Shown piece by piece: positions 49,886-58,527 of a stretch of 64,000 nt of DNA. How positions within the stretch are numbered: the stretch's first letter is position 1; each line of letters starts with the position of its first letter. Source of the stretch: BPIH01 sp042408925 (GTDB lineage: Bacteria > Chloroflexota > Limnocylindria > Limnocylindrales > CSP1-4). Under the pieces are notes generated by a model. That model had not been told where the DNA came from, did not search any database, and saw only the letters and a list, made by a program, of their open reading frames with translations. The stretch is taken from NCBI GenBank assembly GCA_042408925.1, contig JBHOQO010000139.1, positions 1 through 64,000 on the forward strand. The letters run 5' to 3'. A program made the translations under genes and the position numbers.

Positions 49886-51339
49886 CCGTGCCTCCACTTC
49901 CCGACCCCGACCTGGACGTTCCGGAACCGGGCCCCCGGGACTCCGTGGCCGACGTGGGCCACCTGGCCCGGCTCGCCCTTCCCGCAGTTCGGGGTCCCGA
50001 GCATCCGGTAGCTCCGCTCGTCGCCGACGGCGTCACAGGAGCGCCAGAACTCGGGGGTGATGCCGGTGTAGGTCGGGTTCTTGTAGAGCCGACCGAGCTT
50101 GCCGTTGCGGATCTCGTAGGCGACCTCCGTCGCGAACTGGAAATTCAGACGTCGGTCGTCGATCGACCAGCTCCGGTTGAAGGCGAGGTAGAGCCCCTCG
50201 TCGGTGTCGGCGACGATGTCCTCGAGGCTCATGCCGGGCTTCGGAAGGAGATTGATGTTCGTCATCCGAATGAGCGGGATCCGGTTCCAGCCGTCGGCCC
50301 GCACCGCGCCACCCGAGCGGCGGCCGATCCGTGGGGCGGTCTCCCGGCTCGAGAGGTAGCCGACGAAGATTCCCTCCTTGACGAGGGGCACAGCCTGGGC
50401 GGCGACCCCTTCGTCGTCCCAGCCGAAGGTCCCGAGGCCACCCGGGGCTGTCGCGTCGGCGACGATGTCGACGAGCTCGCTCCCGTAGCGGAAGCCAGCC
50501 TCGAGCTTGTCGACGGTGAGGAAGCTCGTCCCGGCGTAGCTCGCTTCGGTGCCGAAGACCCGGTCGAGCTCCGTCGGGTGGCCGCAGCTCTCGTGGACCT
50601 GGAGGTAGAGCTGCGAGGGGTCGAGGACGATGGTGAAGCGCCCCGAGGGGCACTGGGGTGCCGACAGGAGGGCGACGGCTTCCTCGGCCACGGCCGGAGC
50701 GCGGCCGACGAGGTCGAGACCTCGAACGTACTCGTAGCCCGCCGCCTGCCAGCCACCGCCGGCGTCGGGGTAGCTTCGGCGCTGGTGCTCGTCGCCCTCG
50801 ACGGCGTTCGCCTCGATCCCGGCGCCGACGTGGGTGATGACCTGCTCGGTGTAGCTGCCCTCGAGGTCGGCGTACGTCTTCCATTCCCGTTGGGCCCCGT
50901 ACATCGCCTCGCTGAAGGCGAGGGGGGCTGCTCGCCGCATCGCCTCATCGGCGGCGAGGAGGTCGGCGATCTTCGTCTCGAGGGGGACGGCAAAGGGGTC
51001 GTCGGTCACGGGGGTCTCGTAGCGACCGACGGCTGGTGGCCGGTCGTCGAGGACGACGGGGCGGCGAAGGGCGGTCGCCGAGGCTCGGGCGATGCGGACG
51101 GCGCGAGCCGCGGTCTCGTCGGCGGCGGCCGGCTCCAGGCGATGGGTGGCCGCGAAGCCCCAGGCCCCCTCGACGATGACCCGGACGCCGAGGCCCTCGG
51201 TCTCGCTCAGGGCGACGGCTTCCACGCGGCCGCTCTTGACCGAGATCGACTCCTCGAGGCGACGGACAATCCGAACATCGGCGTAGGCCGCCCCCCGGAG
51301 TCGGGCGGTCTCGAGGGCGCGCTCGGTCAGCTCACGCAC
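49882..51339 (-). CDS. tldD: TldD-family metalloprotease subunit
   Basis: 485 residues. The zinc motif HESCGHPTELD near 247-257 fits the TldD pattern HExxxH...E. The flanking segment FTIVLDPSQLYLQVHES and GTEASYAGTSFLT, and the C-terminal LGTPNCGKGEPGQVAHVGHG, are typical. With TldE it trims peptide natural products or cleaved leader peptides in other bacteria; no such precursor was found here. GTG 51339 was chosen as the family begins at once (RELTERALETARLRGAAYAD). Confidence 0.9.
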   Translation of the reverse strand: MRELTERALETARLRGAAYADVRIVRRLEESISVKSGRVEAVALSETEGLGVRVIVEGAWGFAATHRLEPAAADETAARAVRIARASATALRRPVVLDDRPPAVGRYETPVTDDPFAVPLETKIADLLAADEAMRRAAPLAFSEAMYGAQREWKTYADLEGSYTEQVITHVGAGIEANAVEGDEHQRRSYPDAGGGWQAAGYEYVRGLDLVGRAPAVAEEAVALLSAPQCPSGRFTIVLDPSQLYLQVHESCGHPTELDRVFGTEASYAGTSFLTVDKLEAGFRYGSELVDIVADATAPGGLGTFGWDDEGVAAQAVPLVKEGIFVGYLSSRETAPRIGRRSGGAVRADGWNRIPLIRMTNINLLPKPGMSLEDIVADTDEGLYLAFNRSWSIDDRRLNFQFATEVAYEIRNGKLGRLYKNPTYTGITPEFWRSCDAVGDERSYRMLGTPNCGKGEPGQVAHVGHGVPGARFRNVQVGVGKWRHG

Positions 51340-51496
51340 GGACCGGCGTGGGGTCCGGGGGCCGAGACGTGGCGGCTCGGCGCTCGGGCGTGCTGGATTT
51401 GTCGGCCATCGGCTGGGTCAGCCTACCACGGCCGGCCCGCCCCCCGGGATACGCCTATCGACTGATCCGCCCCGGCCGCCCTGGCCGGCACTCCGG

Positions 51497-51502
51497 TACG
51501 CT
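51497..51502 (+). promoter_or_regulatory. -10-like TACGCT box of thymidylate kinase
   Basis: TACGCT, then seven bases (GGGTGCC), then GTG 51510. Supports this start over the longer open frame that reaches back to 51348. Confidence 0.45.
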
Positions 51503-51509
51503 GGGTGCC

Positions 51510-52199
51510 GTGAGCGGTTCGCGGCCGCGGCGCGGCTGGTTCGTCACCTTCGAGGGGCCCGACGGGGCCGGCAAGACCCTTCAGGCTCGCCGGCTCCACG
51601 ATCTCGCCGTCGAGGCGGGCGTGCCCGTCGTCCTGACCCGCGAGCCCGGTGGAACCGCCCTCGGCGAAGCGATCCGGGATCTGCTCCTCGCTCGTGGTCC
51701 GGCGTTCGCCGACCCGCGAGCCGACGCGCTCCTTTTCAATGCGGCCCGAGCTCAGCTCGTGGCCGAGGTCGTTGGACCGGCCCTGGAGCGGGGCGCGCTC
51801 GTCGTCTCGGCCCGCTTCGCCGATTCGACTCTCGCCTACCAGGGCTATGGTGCCGGGCTGCCCCTCGACGAGCTCCGGGCCGTCGCCGCCTTTGCCACCG
51901 GCGGCCTCGTCCCGGACCTGACGATCCTCCTCGATCTGCCCGTCGCCGACGGCCTTCGCCGCAAGGCGGCGAGCGCCGACGAGAACCGCTTCGAGGCCGA
52001 CGTCGACGCTGCCTTCCACGAGCGGGTTCGGGCCGGCTTCCTCGCCCTCGCGGCCGCCGAGCCGACGCGCTTCGTCGTCGTCGATGCGCGAGCCGATCCA
52101 GACGCAGTGTTCGGCGCTGTTCTCCGAGCCCTCGAACGGCTGCCCGACCTGGCCCGGCGCCTCCTGGGACCGCGGGTTCTGGCGGGACGGAAGGGCTGA
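51510..52199 (+). CDS. tmk: Thymidylate kinase
   Basis: Phosphorylates dTMP to dTDP. The 229 residues have the P-loop FEGPDGAGKT (14-23), the TREPGGT dTMP-binding motif, SARFADSTLAYQGYGAGL (the DR-like segment), LILLDLPVADGLRRK-type region (seen as TILLDLPVADGL) and a lid region RKAASADENRFE. Normal length. The start follows a TACGCT box. It ends 161 bases from the convergent GGDEF gene. Confidence 0.93.
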   Translation: MSGSRPRRGWFVTFEGPDGAGKTLQARRLHDLAVEAGVPVVLTREPGGTALGEAIRDLLLARGPAFADPRADALLFNAARAQLVAEVVGPALERGALVVSARFADSTLAYQGYGAGLPLDELRAVAAFATGGLVPDLTILLDLPVADGLRRKAASADENRFEADVDAAFHERVRAGFLALAAAEPTRFVVVDARADPDAVFGAVLRALERLPDLARRLLGPRVLAGRKG

Positions 52200-52244
52200 C
52201 GTCGATCGGGTCCCGAGGCCGGGCCGGGTCGGAGCGGGCAGGTC

Positions 52245-52327
52245 CTCGGGAGCAGCCCTCGGTGCCGTCCTCGGTGCCGTCCTCGGGAGCAGCCCTCGGT
52301 GCCGTCCTCGGGAGCAGCCCTCGAAGC
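52245..52327. repeat. 25/12-bp tandem repeats between convergent genes
   Basis: A 25-bp unit starting CTCGGGAGCAGCCCTCGGTG (52245-52269) is followed by a 12-bp part copy CTCGGTGCCGTC (52270-52281), a full exact copy (52282-52306) and a diverged third copy (52307-52327). It lies between the ends of tmk and the GGDEF gene. Confidence 0.8.
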
Positions 52328-52360
52328 GGTCGGCGCTGGCGTTCGAGCGCGCTCCCTGCT

Positions 52361-53329
52361 TCAGTCGGTCGTCGGGGTCGATGGCGCCGCTGCGAGGCGG
52401 TTTCGGGCGACCGCGAGGAGTTCGTCGCCGGTCGTGCCGTCGGCGGGGAAGCGGGCGACACCGGACCGCACCCGGATCGGTGTGCCGGCCACGGGCGGTA
52501 GGGCGGCGACCCCGTCGGCGATCCGTTCGGCGACGGCCGCACCGGCCGAACCCGGAGCGACGACCCCGAACTCGTCGCCGCCGAGCCGGGCGACGGTGTC
52601 GACGAAGCGGACCGACTCGGCGAGGACCGCAGCCACGGCTCGCAGCGCGTCGTCGCCGGCAGCACGACCGGCGCTGGAGTTGAGGGTGGCGAACTCGTCG
52701 ATATCGAAGACGACGACCGACACCTCACCGCCCTGCCGGCTGGCGCGGGCGAGCTCCAGCTCGAGGACGCGCCCGAAGGTGCGGGCGTTCGCGAGGCCGG
52801 TCAGGGGGTCAGTGTGGGCGAGGCGCTCGAACCAGTCGGCCCGCTCGGCGACGAGCGAAGCGAGTCGGGCTCGGTCGATGGTAACGGCGGCGAGATCGGC
52901 GAGGGCGGTGAGGGTCGCCCTGACATCCTCGGCAAGCTCGGGTCGACGGCGCCGCCAGGCGAGAGCGCCGACGATCTGCTCGACGCCGTCGCGGCGGATC
53001 GCGAGGGGAAGCTCGGTCGAGATGAGGCCGCTCACCGGATCAGGTCGCTGCCAGTTCGGTCGGCCGTCGCGGGCAGCGACGACGGTCGGATGGTCGGGTC
53101 GGGTGACGGTCCGGGCGAGCTCATCGGCGGCGAGGCGGCCGACGGGGCGGCCGGAGGCGTCGACGGCGACGGCGAGGGAGGGGGCGGGTTGATCGGGATC
53201 CCAGACGAGGGCGAAGCCGTCGACGGCTTCCGCCTCCCGACAGCCGGCGGCGAGGATCGCCGTCAGCGCCGTGTCGAGGTCGTCCCGGGCGAGCGCCGCC
53301 GCCAGTGCTGTCAGGTCCTTCGCCAGCAT
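52361..53329 (-). CDS. GAF-GGDEF diguanylate cyclase
   Basis: 322 residues. The N-terminal GAF-like sensor (about 1-155) is followed by a GGDEF domain starting HTDPLTGLANARTF and ending near 315, with the active loop RLGGDEFG at about 250, so it should make cyclic-di-GMP. The inhibitory RxxD site was not clearly seen. GGAGGGA sits eight bases before ATG 53329. Soluble; its ligand is unknown. It is transcribed away from the c-di-AMP receptor gene. Confidence 0.88.
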   Translation of the reverse strand: MLAKDLTALAAALARDDLDTALTAILAAGCREAEAVDGFALVWDPDQPAPSLAVAVDASGRPVGRLAADELARTVTRPDHPTVVAARDGRPNWQRPDPVSGLISTELPLAIRRDGVEQIVGALAWRRRRPELAEDVRATLTALADLAAVTIDRARLASLVAERADWFERLAHTDPLTGLANARTFGRVLELELARASRQGGEVSVVVFDIDEFATLNSSAGRAAGDDALRAVAAVLAESVRFVDTVARLGGDEFGVVAPGSAGAAVAERIADGVAALPPVAGTPIRVRSGVARFPADGTTGDELLAVARNRLAAAPSTPTTD

Positions 53330-53640
53330 TCGTGAGTCCCTCCACCGGTGGGCTGGTGTGGCCGGCTCCGCGGAACCGTGCTCCTCGTCGGGCCATGATA
53401 CGGGGTGGCCGCGCCCTCGGTCGGGCATTCGTCCGGCACGACCCTCGAACCGTGGCACCGGACACGAACTCCTCGCCGCCGACCCGCCGGCGTGTTCACG
53501 GAACACCAAAGGGGCCGTATCCCCCGACCGCACCTCCCCCACACCCGCCGTTCGGTGTTCGTCGCACAGCAAAGCCGCCGAATCGGTCGTTCCCGTCATC
53601 TCCTCACCCCCGGTTTGGTGTTCTGAGCGCACGGCCCCCA
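53330..53640. repeat. Spaced GTTC-containing motifs in a divergent spacer
   Basis: Four related motifs, GCATTCGTCCGGCACGA (53425), GTGTTCACGGAACACC (53492), GTGTTCGTCGCACAGC (53555) and GTGTTCTGAGCGCACG (53618), stand 67, 63 and 63 bases apart. The second is a palindrome, GTGTTC-ACG-GAACAC. No gene was seen. This part is next to the GGDEF start and may carry its control sites. Confidence 0.55.
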
Positions 53641-53850
53641 GACGGGGAGCGGGCGTGGCCCCGGGCGGGGTCCGGGGGCTGCCCCTGGGCGGAGCGGTGA
53701 GCGCACGGTCCCCGGGCGGAGGGGGGGTGGTCGCCCGCGTCGTCGAGCGGCGGGTCACCGAGCGCACGGCCCCCAGACGGGGAGCGGGCGTGGCCCCACG
53801 CGGGGAGCGGGCGTGGCCCCGGACGGGGAGCGGGCGTGGCCCCCCAGGCG
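53625..53850. repeat. GC-rich repeats upstream of the c-di-AMP receptor gene
   Basis: GGGGAGCGGGCGTGGCCCC occurs at 53644, 53779, 53802 and 53825; the last three are at a 23-base step. A longer unit starting GAGCGCACGGCCCCCAGACG occurs twice, 135 bases apart. No gene was seen in the surrounding 53641-53952. Confidence 0.7.
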
Positions 53851-53940
53851 GAGTGGGCTCGGGGCCGCCCCGGCAGGCGTCCTTCGGAGCGGCCGCCCTT
53901 CGAGGGGGCGGAACGGCTGTGCCGCCCCCGACCCGATCCC

Positions 53941-53946
53941 TATACT
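53941..53946 (+). promoter_or_regulatory. -10 box TATACT of the c-di-AMP receptor gene
   Basis: TATACT, close to the TATAAT consensus, six bases (CGAACG) before ATG 53953. It is the best example of the leaderless pattern in the window. Confidence 0.6.
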
Positions 53947-53952
53947 CGAACG

Positions 53953-54282
53953 ATGAAGCTCGTCGTTGCCATCGTCCACAACGAGGACGCTGGTGCCCTC
54001 GTCGATGCCCTGCTGGAGCGCGAGTACCGGGCGACGCGGCTCCACAGCTCCGGCGGCTTCCTGAAGCAGTCGAACGCGACCGTCATCGTCGGTGTCGAGG
54101 ATCACCAGGTCGACGACGTCCTCGCCATCGTCCGCGAGAACTGCACCGCCCGGACCCAGGTCGTGAACCCCATGCCGCCGATCATGGAGCCCGGCGAGTT
54201 CTTCATGCCCTATCCCCTGGAGGTCGAGGTCGGCGGGGCGACCGTTTTCGTCTTGCCCGTCGAACGCTTCGAGCGTCTCTAG
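53953..54282 (+). CDS. PII-like cyclic-di-AMP receptor (PstA/DarA family)
   Basis: 109-residue PII-fold protein: MKLVVAIVHNEDAGALVDAL, then RLHSSGGFLKQSNATVIVGV with the T/B-loop region, and a C-terminal GGATVFVLPVERFERL. This matches the small c-di-AMP-binding trimer family, a signal receptor rather than an enzyme. A possible link with guanine synthesis comes from nearby guaB3 and guaA on the same strand. The message probably begins at the ATG. Confidence 0.87.
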   Translation: MKLVVAIVHNEDAGALVDALLEREYRATRLHSSGGFLKQSNATVIVGVEDHQVDDVLAIVRENCTARTQVVNPMPPIMEPGEFFMPYPLEVEVGGATVFVLPVERFERL

Positions 54283-54283
54283 C

Positions 54284-54799
54284 GTGGCCCGGCGCCCCGA
54301 CCTCGTCGAGTGCTGGGTCTTCCGCGTCCCCGCCCCCGGTGCTCCGGCCGAGTTCCTCCTCATCCGCCGCGCTCCCGACCGCATCTTCGCCGGCCTTTGG
54401 CAGTGCGTGACCGGCGGCATCGAGCCGGGCGAGCGGGTCCCGCTCGCCGCCCTCCGGGAGGTCGAGGAAGAGACGGGTCTCGGGCGCGAGGCGCTGGAAG
54501 GGTTCTACGACCTCGATCAGACGTACGAGTTCTACGACGAGGGCACCGACGCCGTCGTGACCGCCGTCGCCTTCGCCGTCCGGGTTCGCCCGGATGCCGA
54601 GCCCCGGCTCTCGACCGAGCACGACGCCTGTCGATGGGCGACCCGGGACGAGGCCCTTGCCCTCGCCGTCTGGCCAGCCTACGCTGAATCCGTCGAGCGG
54701 ATCGAGCGCCGCCTCCTCGATCCGGCGACCGCTCGGTGGTTCGAGCTCACGCCCGACGGAGCCCGAGTCGCCAGGCGACCGGAGCGTCCGACGCGGTAG
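54284..54799 (+). CDS. Nudix hydrolase
   Basis: 171 residues. The full Nudix box GGIEPGERVPLAALREVEEE ending in TGLG is present, with all catalytic glutamates, so it should cleave a nucleoside-diphosphate-linked compound. The N-terminus VARRPDLVECWVFRVPAP and the later QTYEFYDEGTDAVVTAVAFAV resemble dihydroneopterin-triphosphate pyrophosphatase-like members, but specificity is uncertain. GTG 54284 lies one base after the receptor stop. Confidence 0.85.
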   Translation: MARRPDLVECWVFRVPAPGAPAEFLLIRRAPDRIFAGLWQCVTGGIEPGERVPLAALREVEEETGLGREALEGFYDLDQTYEFYDEGTDAVVTAVAFAVRVRPDAEPRLSTEHDACRWATRDEALALAVWPAYAESVERIERRLLDPATARWFELTPDGARVARRPERPTR

Positions 54800-54833
54800 A
54801 CTGCCGAACCACGACGACAGCGGAGGACCCCGA

Positions 54834-56072
54834 TTGCTCGATCGCAGCGGCACCCCCGGCGGCCTCGAGCCGCCGCCGACATCGATCCCGGTCTCCACGC
54901 CGACATCACCCGATCTCGGCGCTCGTCGGCGGGCGTTTCGGAGCAAAGTCGATTCGATCCGACCGACGTACGGCTTCGACGACGTCTCGCTGGCGCCCGG
55001 GACGGACACCATCGAACCCGCCGACGTCGAGCTGGCCCAGACCTTTTGCGGTCTCCGGCTCGAGATTCCCGTCCTGGCAGCGGCGATGGATGCCGTCGTC
55101 GACGTTCGGCTGGCCGCGACCCTCGCCCGTCTCGGCGGCCTCGCCGTCCTCAATCTCGAAGGGGTCCAGACCCGCTACGACGATCCGGACGCCGTCCTGG
55201 CCCGGATCGCGGCCGCCAAGGACGACGAGGTCCAGGCGGTCCTGACCGAGGCCTACGCAGCGCCGATTCGGGAGGACCTCGTCGCTCGACGGATCGACGA
55301 GCTCCACGCTGCCGGCGCGGCGGCCGCCGTCGCCGCGACCCCGGCCGCCGCCCGCCGCTGGGGCCCCTTCTGCGCTGAGCATGGGGCCGACCTCTTCCTC
55401 GTCCAGTCCCAGGTCTCGTCGGCTCGCCACCTGGCGACCGGCTACGAGCCGCTCTCCCTCGCCGAGTTCACCCGCTTCATGCCGATCCCCGTTGCCGTCG
55501 GGAACACGACGAACGCCGAGGCGGCCTTCGCTCTCATGGAGCAGGGGGCGGCGGCGATCTTCGTCGGGGTCGGCCCCGGAGCCGCCTGCACGACCCGCGA
55601 GGTTCTCGGGATCGGCGTTCCCCAGGTCACGGCCATCAGCGACGTCGCTGCTGCCCGGGACGCCTACCTCGCCGAGACCGGACGGTACGTGCCCGTCGTC
55701 GCCGACGGCGGGATGCGCCGCGGCGGCGAGATCGCGAAGGCGATCGCCGCCGGGGCCGATGCGGTCATGCTCGGTTCGCCCCTCGCGCGGGCCGAGGAGG
55801 CGCCGGGTCGAGGGATGAACTGGGGGATGGCGGCGCCCTCGCCGGTCCTGCCTCGCGGGACGCGGATCCGGGTCGGAACCGCCGGGCCGCTCGAACGGAT
55901 TCTCTTCGGGCCGGCCCGGGTGACCGACGGCTCGGAGAACCTCGTCGGTGCCCTTCGCCAGTCGATGGCTGCCCTCGGCGCCCGGACGATTCGCGAGATG
56001 CAGGCGGTGGAGATCGTCTACGCCCCGGCGATCGTCAGCGAAGGCAAGAGCTGGCAGCTCCGTCGCGGCTGA
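54834..56072 (+). CDS. GuaB3-family IMP dehydrogenase-related protein
   Basis: 412 residues from TTG 54834, which follows GGAGG by seven bases; TAGACT at 54797-54802 may be the promoter. The TIM barrel shows YGFDDVSLAPG, AAMDAVVDVRLAATLARLGG, the cysteine loop VGPGAACTTREVLG near 248 and VVADGGMRRGGEIAKAIAAG. The AACTTR loop (rather than SICTTR) and the lack of CBS domains mark the GuaB3 type, common in Actinomycetota and Chloroflexota; members have been linked to IMP/GMP interconversion. No ATG is available for this gene. Confidence 0.85.
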   Translation: MLDRSGTPGGLEPPPTSIPVSTPTSPDLGARRRAFRSKVDSIRPTYGFDDVSLAPGTDTIEPADVELAQTFCGLRLEIPVLAAAMDAVVDVRLAATLARLGGLAVLNLEGVQTRYDDPDAVLARIAAAKDDEVQAVLTEAYAAPIREDLVARRIDELHAAGAAAAVAATPAAARRWGPFCAEHGADLFLVQSQVSSARHLATGYEPLSLAEFTRFMPIPVAVGNTTNAEAAFALMEQGAAAIFVGVGPGAACTTREVLGIGVPQVTAISDVAAARDAYLAETGRYVPVVADGGMRRGGEIAKAIAAGADAVMLGSPLARAEEAPGRGMNWGMAAPSPVLPRGTRIRVGTAGPLERILFGPARVTDGSENLVGALRQSMAALGARTIREMQAVEIVYAPAIVSEGKSWQLRRG

Positions 56073-56090
56073 GCCTCGGTCGATCCACGG

Positions 56091-56522
56091 TTGGGAGCGG
56101 GACGCGAACAGGAGTCCCGGAAGCCGAGCTCGGAGGCCGGCCTCGATCTCGTCGCCGAGGCGATGGTGGCGACCGGCCGAGCTGCCCGGCTCGTGACGAG
56201 AGGCCGGCGGACCGGCCGCCCGGTCCCCGTCGCCGTCGGCTTCGTCGAGGAGCCTGACGGATCGCTCCTCGTCGCCGCCGGCCGCCCCGACGCCGACTGG
56301 GCCCTCAACCTCCTCGCCGAACCGCGTTGTCGGGTCGCCATCGGCGAAGACTCCTTCGATGCCGAAGCCGAGCCCCTGAAGGGCGCTGACGCCGGCCGGG
56401 CGGTTCGGGAGCTCATCCTCCGCTACGGGACCCCGGCTGAACGGCTCGGGTCCGGGCCTGCCTTTCGGCTCCGGCCTCGAATCCCCCGGGCTCCGTCGCG
56501 GCCGGCGGGGCCGCTATCCTGA
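56091..56522 (+). CDS. Nitroreductase/F420-type split-barrel protein (DUF385-like)
   Basis: 143 residues from TTG 56091, or 119 from ATG 56163. The core ARLVTRGRRTGRPVPVAVGF, PDGSLLVAAGRPDADWALNL and LAEPRCRVAIGEDSFDAEAE fits the deazaflavin-dependent nitroreductase family. The N-terminal helix is short. Cofactor use is inference. Its stop codon shares a base with the guaA promoter box. Confidence 0.65.
   Translation: MGAGREQESRKPSSEAGLDLVAEAMVATGRAARLVTRGRRTGRPVPVAVGFVEEPDGSLLVAAGRPDADWALNLLAEPRCRVAIGEDSFDAEAEPLKGADAGRAVRELILRYGTPAERLGSGPAFRLRPRIPRAPSRPAGPLS
56515..56520 (+). promoter_or_regulatory. -10 box TATCCT of the guaA leader
   Basis: TATCCT, then GATCCC, then ATG 56527. The box lies at the very end of the preceding gene and its last T begins that gene's stop codon. 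Confidence 0.5.
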
Positions 56523-56526
56523 TCCC

Positions 56527-56556
56527 ATGGCGAAGCCAGGAGCCTGCGACCGGTGA
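56527..56556 (+). CDS. Nine-codon leader ORF of guaA
   Basis: ATG 56527 begins MAKPGACDR and stops at TGA 56554-56556, which overlaps the guaA start GTG 56553 (GTGA). It is placed exactly six bases after a TATCCT box, so it would be the first codon of a leaderless message. Ribosomes ending it could restart at guaA. It may be a regulatory leader peptide or just a coupling device. Confidence 0.45.
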   Translation: MAKPGACDR

Positions 56557-58349
56557 CGGACCGACCCGACGAGGAGCCGAGCGCCCCGCCCGTCGCCCAC
56601 GACCCTCCCGCCGAGGGAGGAGCGAGGCCGACGACCAGGGGCCGAACCGTCCACGGCGAGCCGGCGAACGCCGGTCACCGCGTCCTCGCCCCTGACGACG
56701 CCGAGGTCGAGGTCTACCTCGAAACCGCCCTCAAGGCCCCGCCACCGGCCCGTCCCGCCGACGATCGGCCGGGGAGTGGTCGGGCAGAGCCCGACACCGT
56801 CGTCGTCCTCGACTTCGGCAGTCAGTACGCTCAGCTCATCGCGCGCCGAGTTCGGGAGCTGAACGTCTATTCCGAGCTCCTGCCCTTCGATACCCCCTGG
56901 CCGGAGATCGAGCGGCGCCGGCCGAAGGCGATCATCCTCTCCGGTGGGCCGGCCTCGGTCTACGAGCCCGGCGCGCCGCGACCCGACCCCGCCATCTGGA
57001 CCGGCCGGGTCCCGGTCCTCGGGATCTGCTACGGCCTCCAGCTCATGGCCCACGAGCTCGGCGGGGACGTCGCCCCGGCGACGAAGCGGGAGTACGGACC
57101 GGCCTCGGTCACGATCACCGCCGACGATGGCCTCTTCGCCGGGCTCGAGCGGGAGCAGCCGGTCTGGATGAGCCACGGCGATTCGATCCTCCGCCCGCCG
57201 CCCGGCTTCCACGCCACGGCCCAGACCTCGGCAACCCCCTACGCCGGCCTCGCCGACCCGGCCAGGCGTCTCTACGGCATCCAGTTCCACCCCGAGGTCG
57301 TCCACACCCCGCGCGGCCGGGACATCCTTCGGAACTTCGTCCTCGGCGTCGCCGGCGCCCGGCCGACGTGGACGCCGGCGAACTTCATCGAGCAGGCGAT
57401 CGAGGACATCCGGCGCCGGGTCGACGAGCACGCCCGGGCGACGGGCTCGGAGGGGAAGGTCATCTGCGCCCTGTCGGGCGGCGTCGATTCGGCCGTCGCG
57501 GCGACCCTAGTCCACCGGGCCGTCGGCGACCGGCTGACCTGCATCTACGTCGACCACGGCCTCATGCGCAAGAAGGAGTCGGAGCTCCTCCGCCAGACCT
57601 TCGAGCGGAACCTCGGGATGCACCTCGTCATGGTCGACGCCAAGGAGCGCTTCCTCGCCCGTCTCGCCGGCGTCGTCGATCCCGAGCAGAAGCGGAAGAT
57701 CATCGGCGACGAGTTCATCCGGGTCTTCGAGGAGCAAGCGGCGAAGCTCGGCCGGATCGACTTTTTGACACAGGGAACGCTCTACCCGGACGTCATCGAG
57801 TCGACCGCTCCCGAGACGAAGGCGGCGGCGAAGATCAAGACCCACCACAACGTCGGCGGCTTACCGCCGGACCTCCGCTTCCAGCTCATCGAACCGCTCC
57901 GCTATCTCTTCAAGGACGAGGTCCGGGCGGTGGGCCTGGAACTCGGCCTGCCCGAGGCGATGGTCATGCGGCAACCCTTCCCGGGTCCTGGACTCGCCAT
58001 CCGGATCATCGGCGAGGTGACGGCGGAGCGCCTCGAGACCCTCCGCGAGGCGGACTGGATCGTCATCGACGAGATCAAGGCGGCCGGTCTCTACCGGAGC
58101 CTCTGGCAGAGCTTCGCCATCCTCACCCCTGTCCGATCGGTCGGGGTCATGGGCGATGGTCGGACGTACGCGAACGTCGTCGCCGTTCGGGCGGTCACCT
58201 CCGAGGACGGCATGACCGCCGACTGGGCGAAGCTGCCCTACGACGTCCTGGCCCGGATCAGCTCCCGGATTGTCAACGAGGTACCCGGGGTGAACCGGGT
58301 CGTCTACGACATCAGCAGCAAGCCGCCGGCGACGATCGAGTGGGAATGA
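56553..58349 (+). CDS. guaA: GMP synthase (glutamine-hydrolysing)
   Basis: Converts XMP to GMP with glutamine and ATP. The 598 residues are about 80 longer than usual at the N-terminus; the extra part is low complexity with a short VEVYLETALKAP helix. The glutaminase domain has VLDFGSQYAQLIARRVRE, the nucleophile Cys in GICYGLQ near 158 and FHPEV. The synthetase domain has the P-loop SGGVDSAV near 306, and the dimer domain carries QPFPGPGLAIRI, ending in TIEWE. The start is supported by coupling to the leader ORF. Confidence 0.95.
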   Translation: MTDRPDEEPSAPPVAHDPPAEGGARPTTRGRTVHGEPANAGHRVLAPDDAEVEVYLETALKAPPPARPADDRPGSGRAEPDTVVVLDFGSQYAQLIARRVRELNVYSELLPFDTPWPEIERRRPKAIILSGGPASVYEPGAPRPDPAIWTGRVPVLGICYGLQLMAHELGGDVAPATKREYGPASVTITADDGLFAGLEREQPVWMSHGDSILRPPPGFHATAQTSATPYAGLADPARRLYGIQFHPEVVHTPRGRDILRNFVLGVAGARPTWTPANFIEQAIEDIRRRVDEHARATGSEGKVICALSGGVDSAVAATLVHRAVGDRLTCIYVDHGLMRKKESELLRQTFERNLGMHLVMVDAKERFLARLAGVVDPEQKRKIIGDEFIRVFEEQAAKLGRIDFLTQGTLYPDVIESTAPETKAAAKIKTHHNVGGLPPDLRFQLIEPLRYLFKDEVRAVGLELGLPEAMVMRQPFPGPGLAIRIIGEVTAERLETLREADWIVIDEIKAAGLYRSLWQSFAILTPVRSVGVMGDGRTYANVVAVRAVTSEDGMTADWAKLPYDVLARISSRIVNEVPGVNRVVYDISSKPPATIEWE

Positions 58350-58366
58350 GCGAGCCGAGCTGAGTA

Positions 58367-58396
58367 GCAGCCGCCGCTGCCTGCCGCGGCGGCTGC
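58367..58396 (+). terminator. Hairpin after guaA
   Basis: Perfect 11-bp inverted repeat GCAGCCGCCGC / GCGGCGGCTGC with loop TGCCTGCC, 17 bases after the guaA stop. No T-run follows; possibly an intrinsic terminator of the GC-rich type. Confidence 0.5.
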
Positions 58397-58514
58397 CTAC
58401 CTCGTCGGCTGCCTACCGCGGCGGCCCGGCACCGCCTGTCGGTCGGTCCCCGTGCGCCGCCGGGGGCGATGGCGGCCGGGACGATCGGGCCATGACGCGC
58501 CGGCCGCGGGGCAG

Positions 58515-58520
58515 TATCGT
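58515..58520 (+). promoter_or_regulatory. -10-like TATCGT box of the zinc-ribbon gene
   Basis: TATCGT, then seven bases, then ATG 58528. It favours this start over an earlier in-frame ATG at 58492, which lies upstream of the box. Confidence 0.5.
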
Positions 58521-58527
58521 TCGCACC

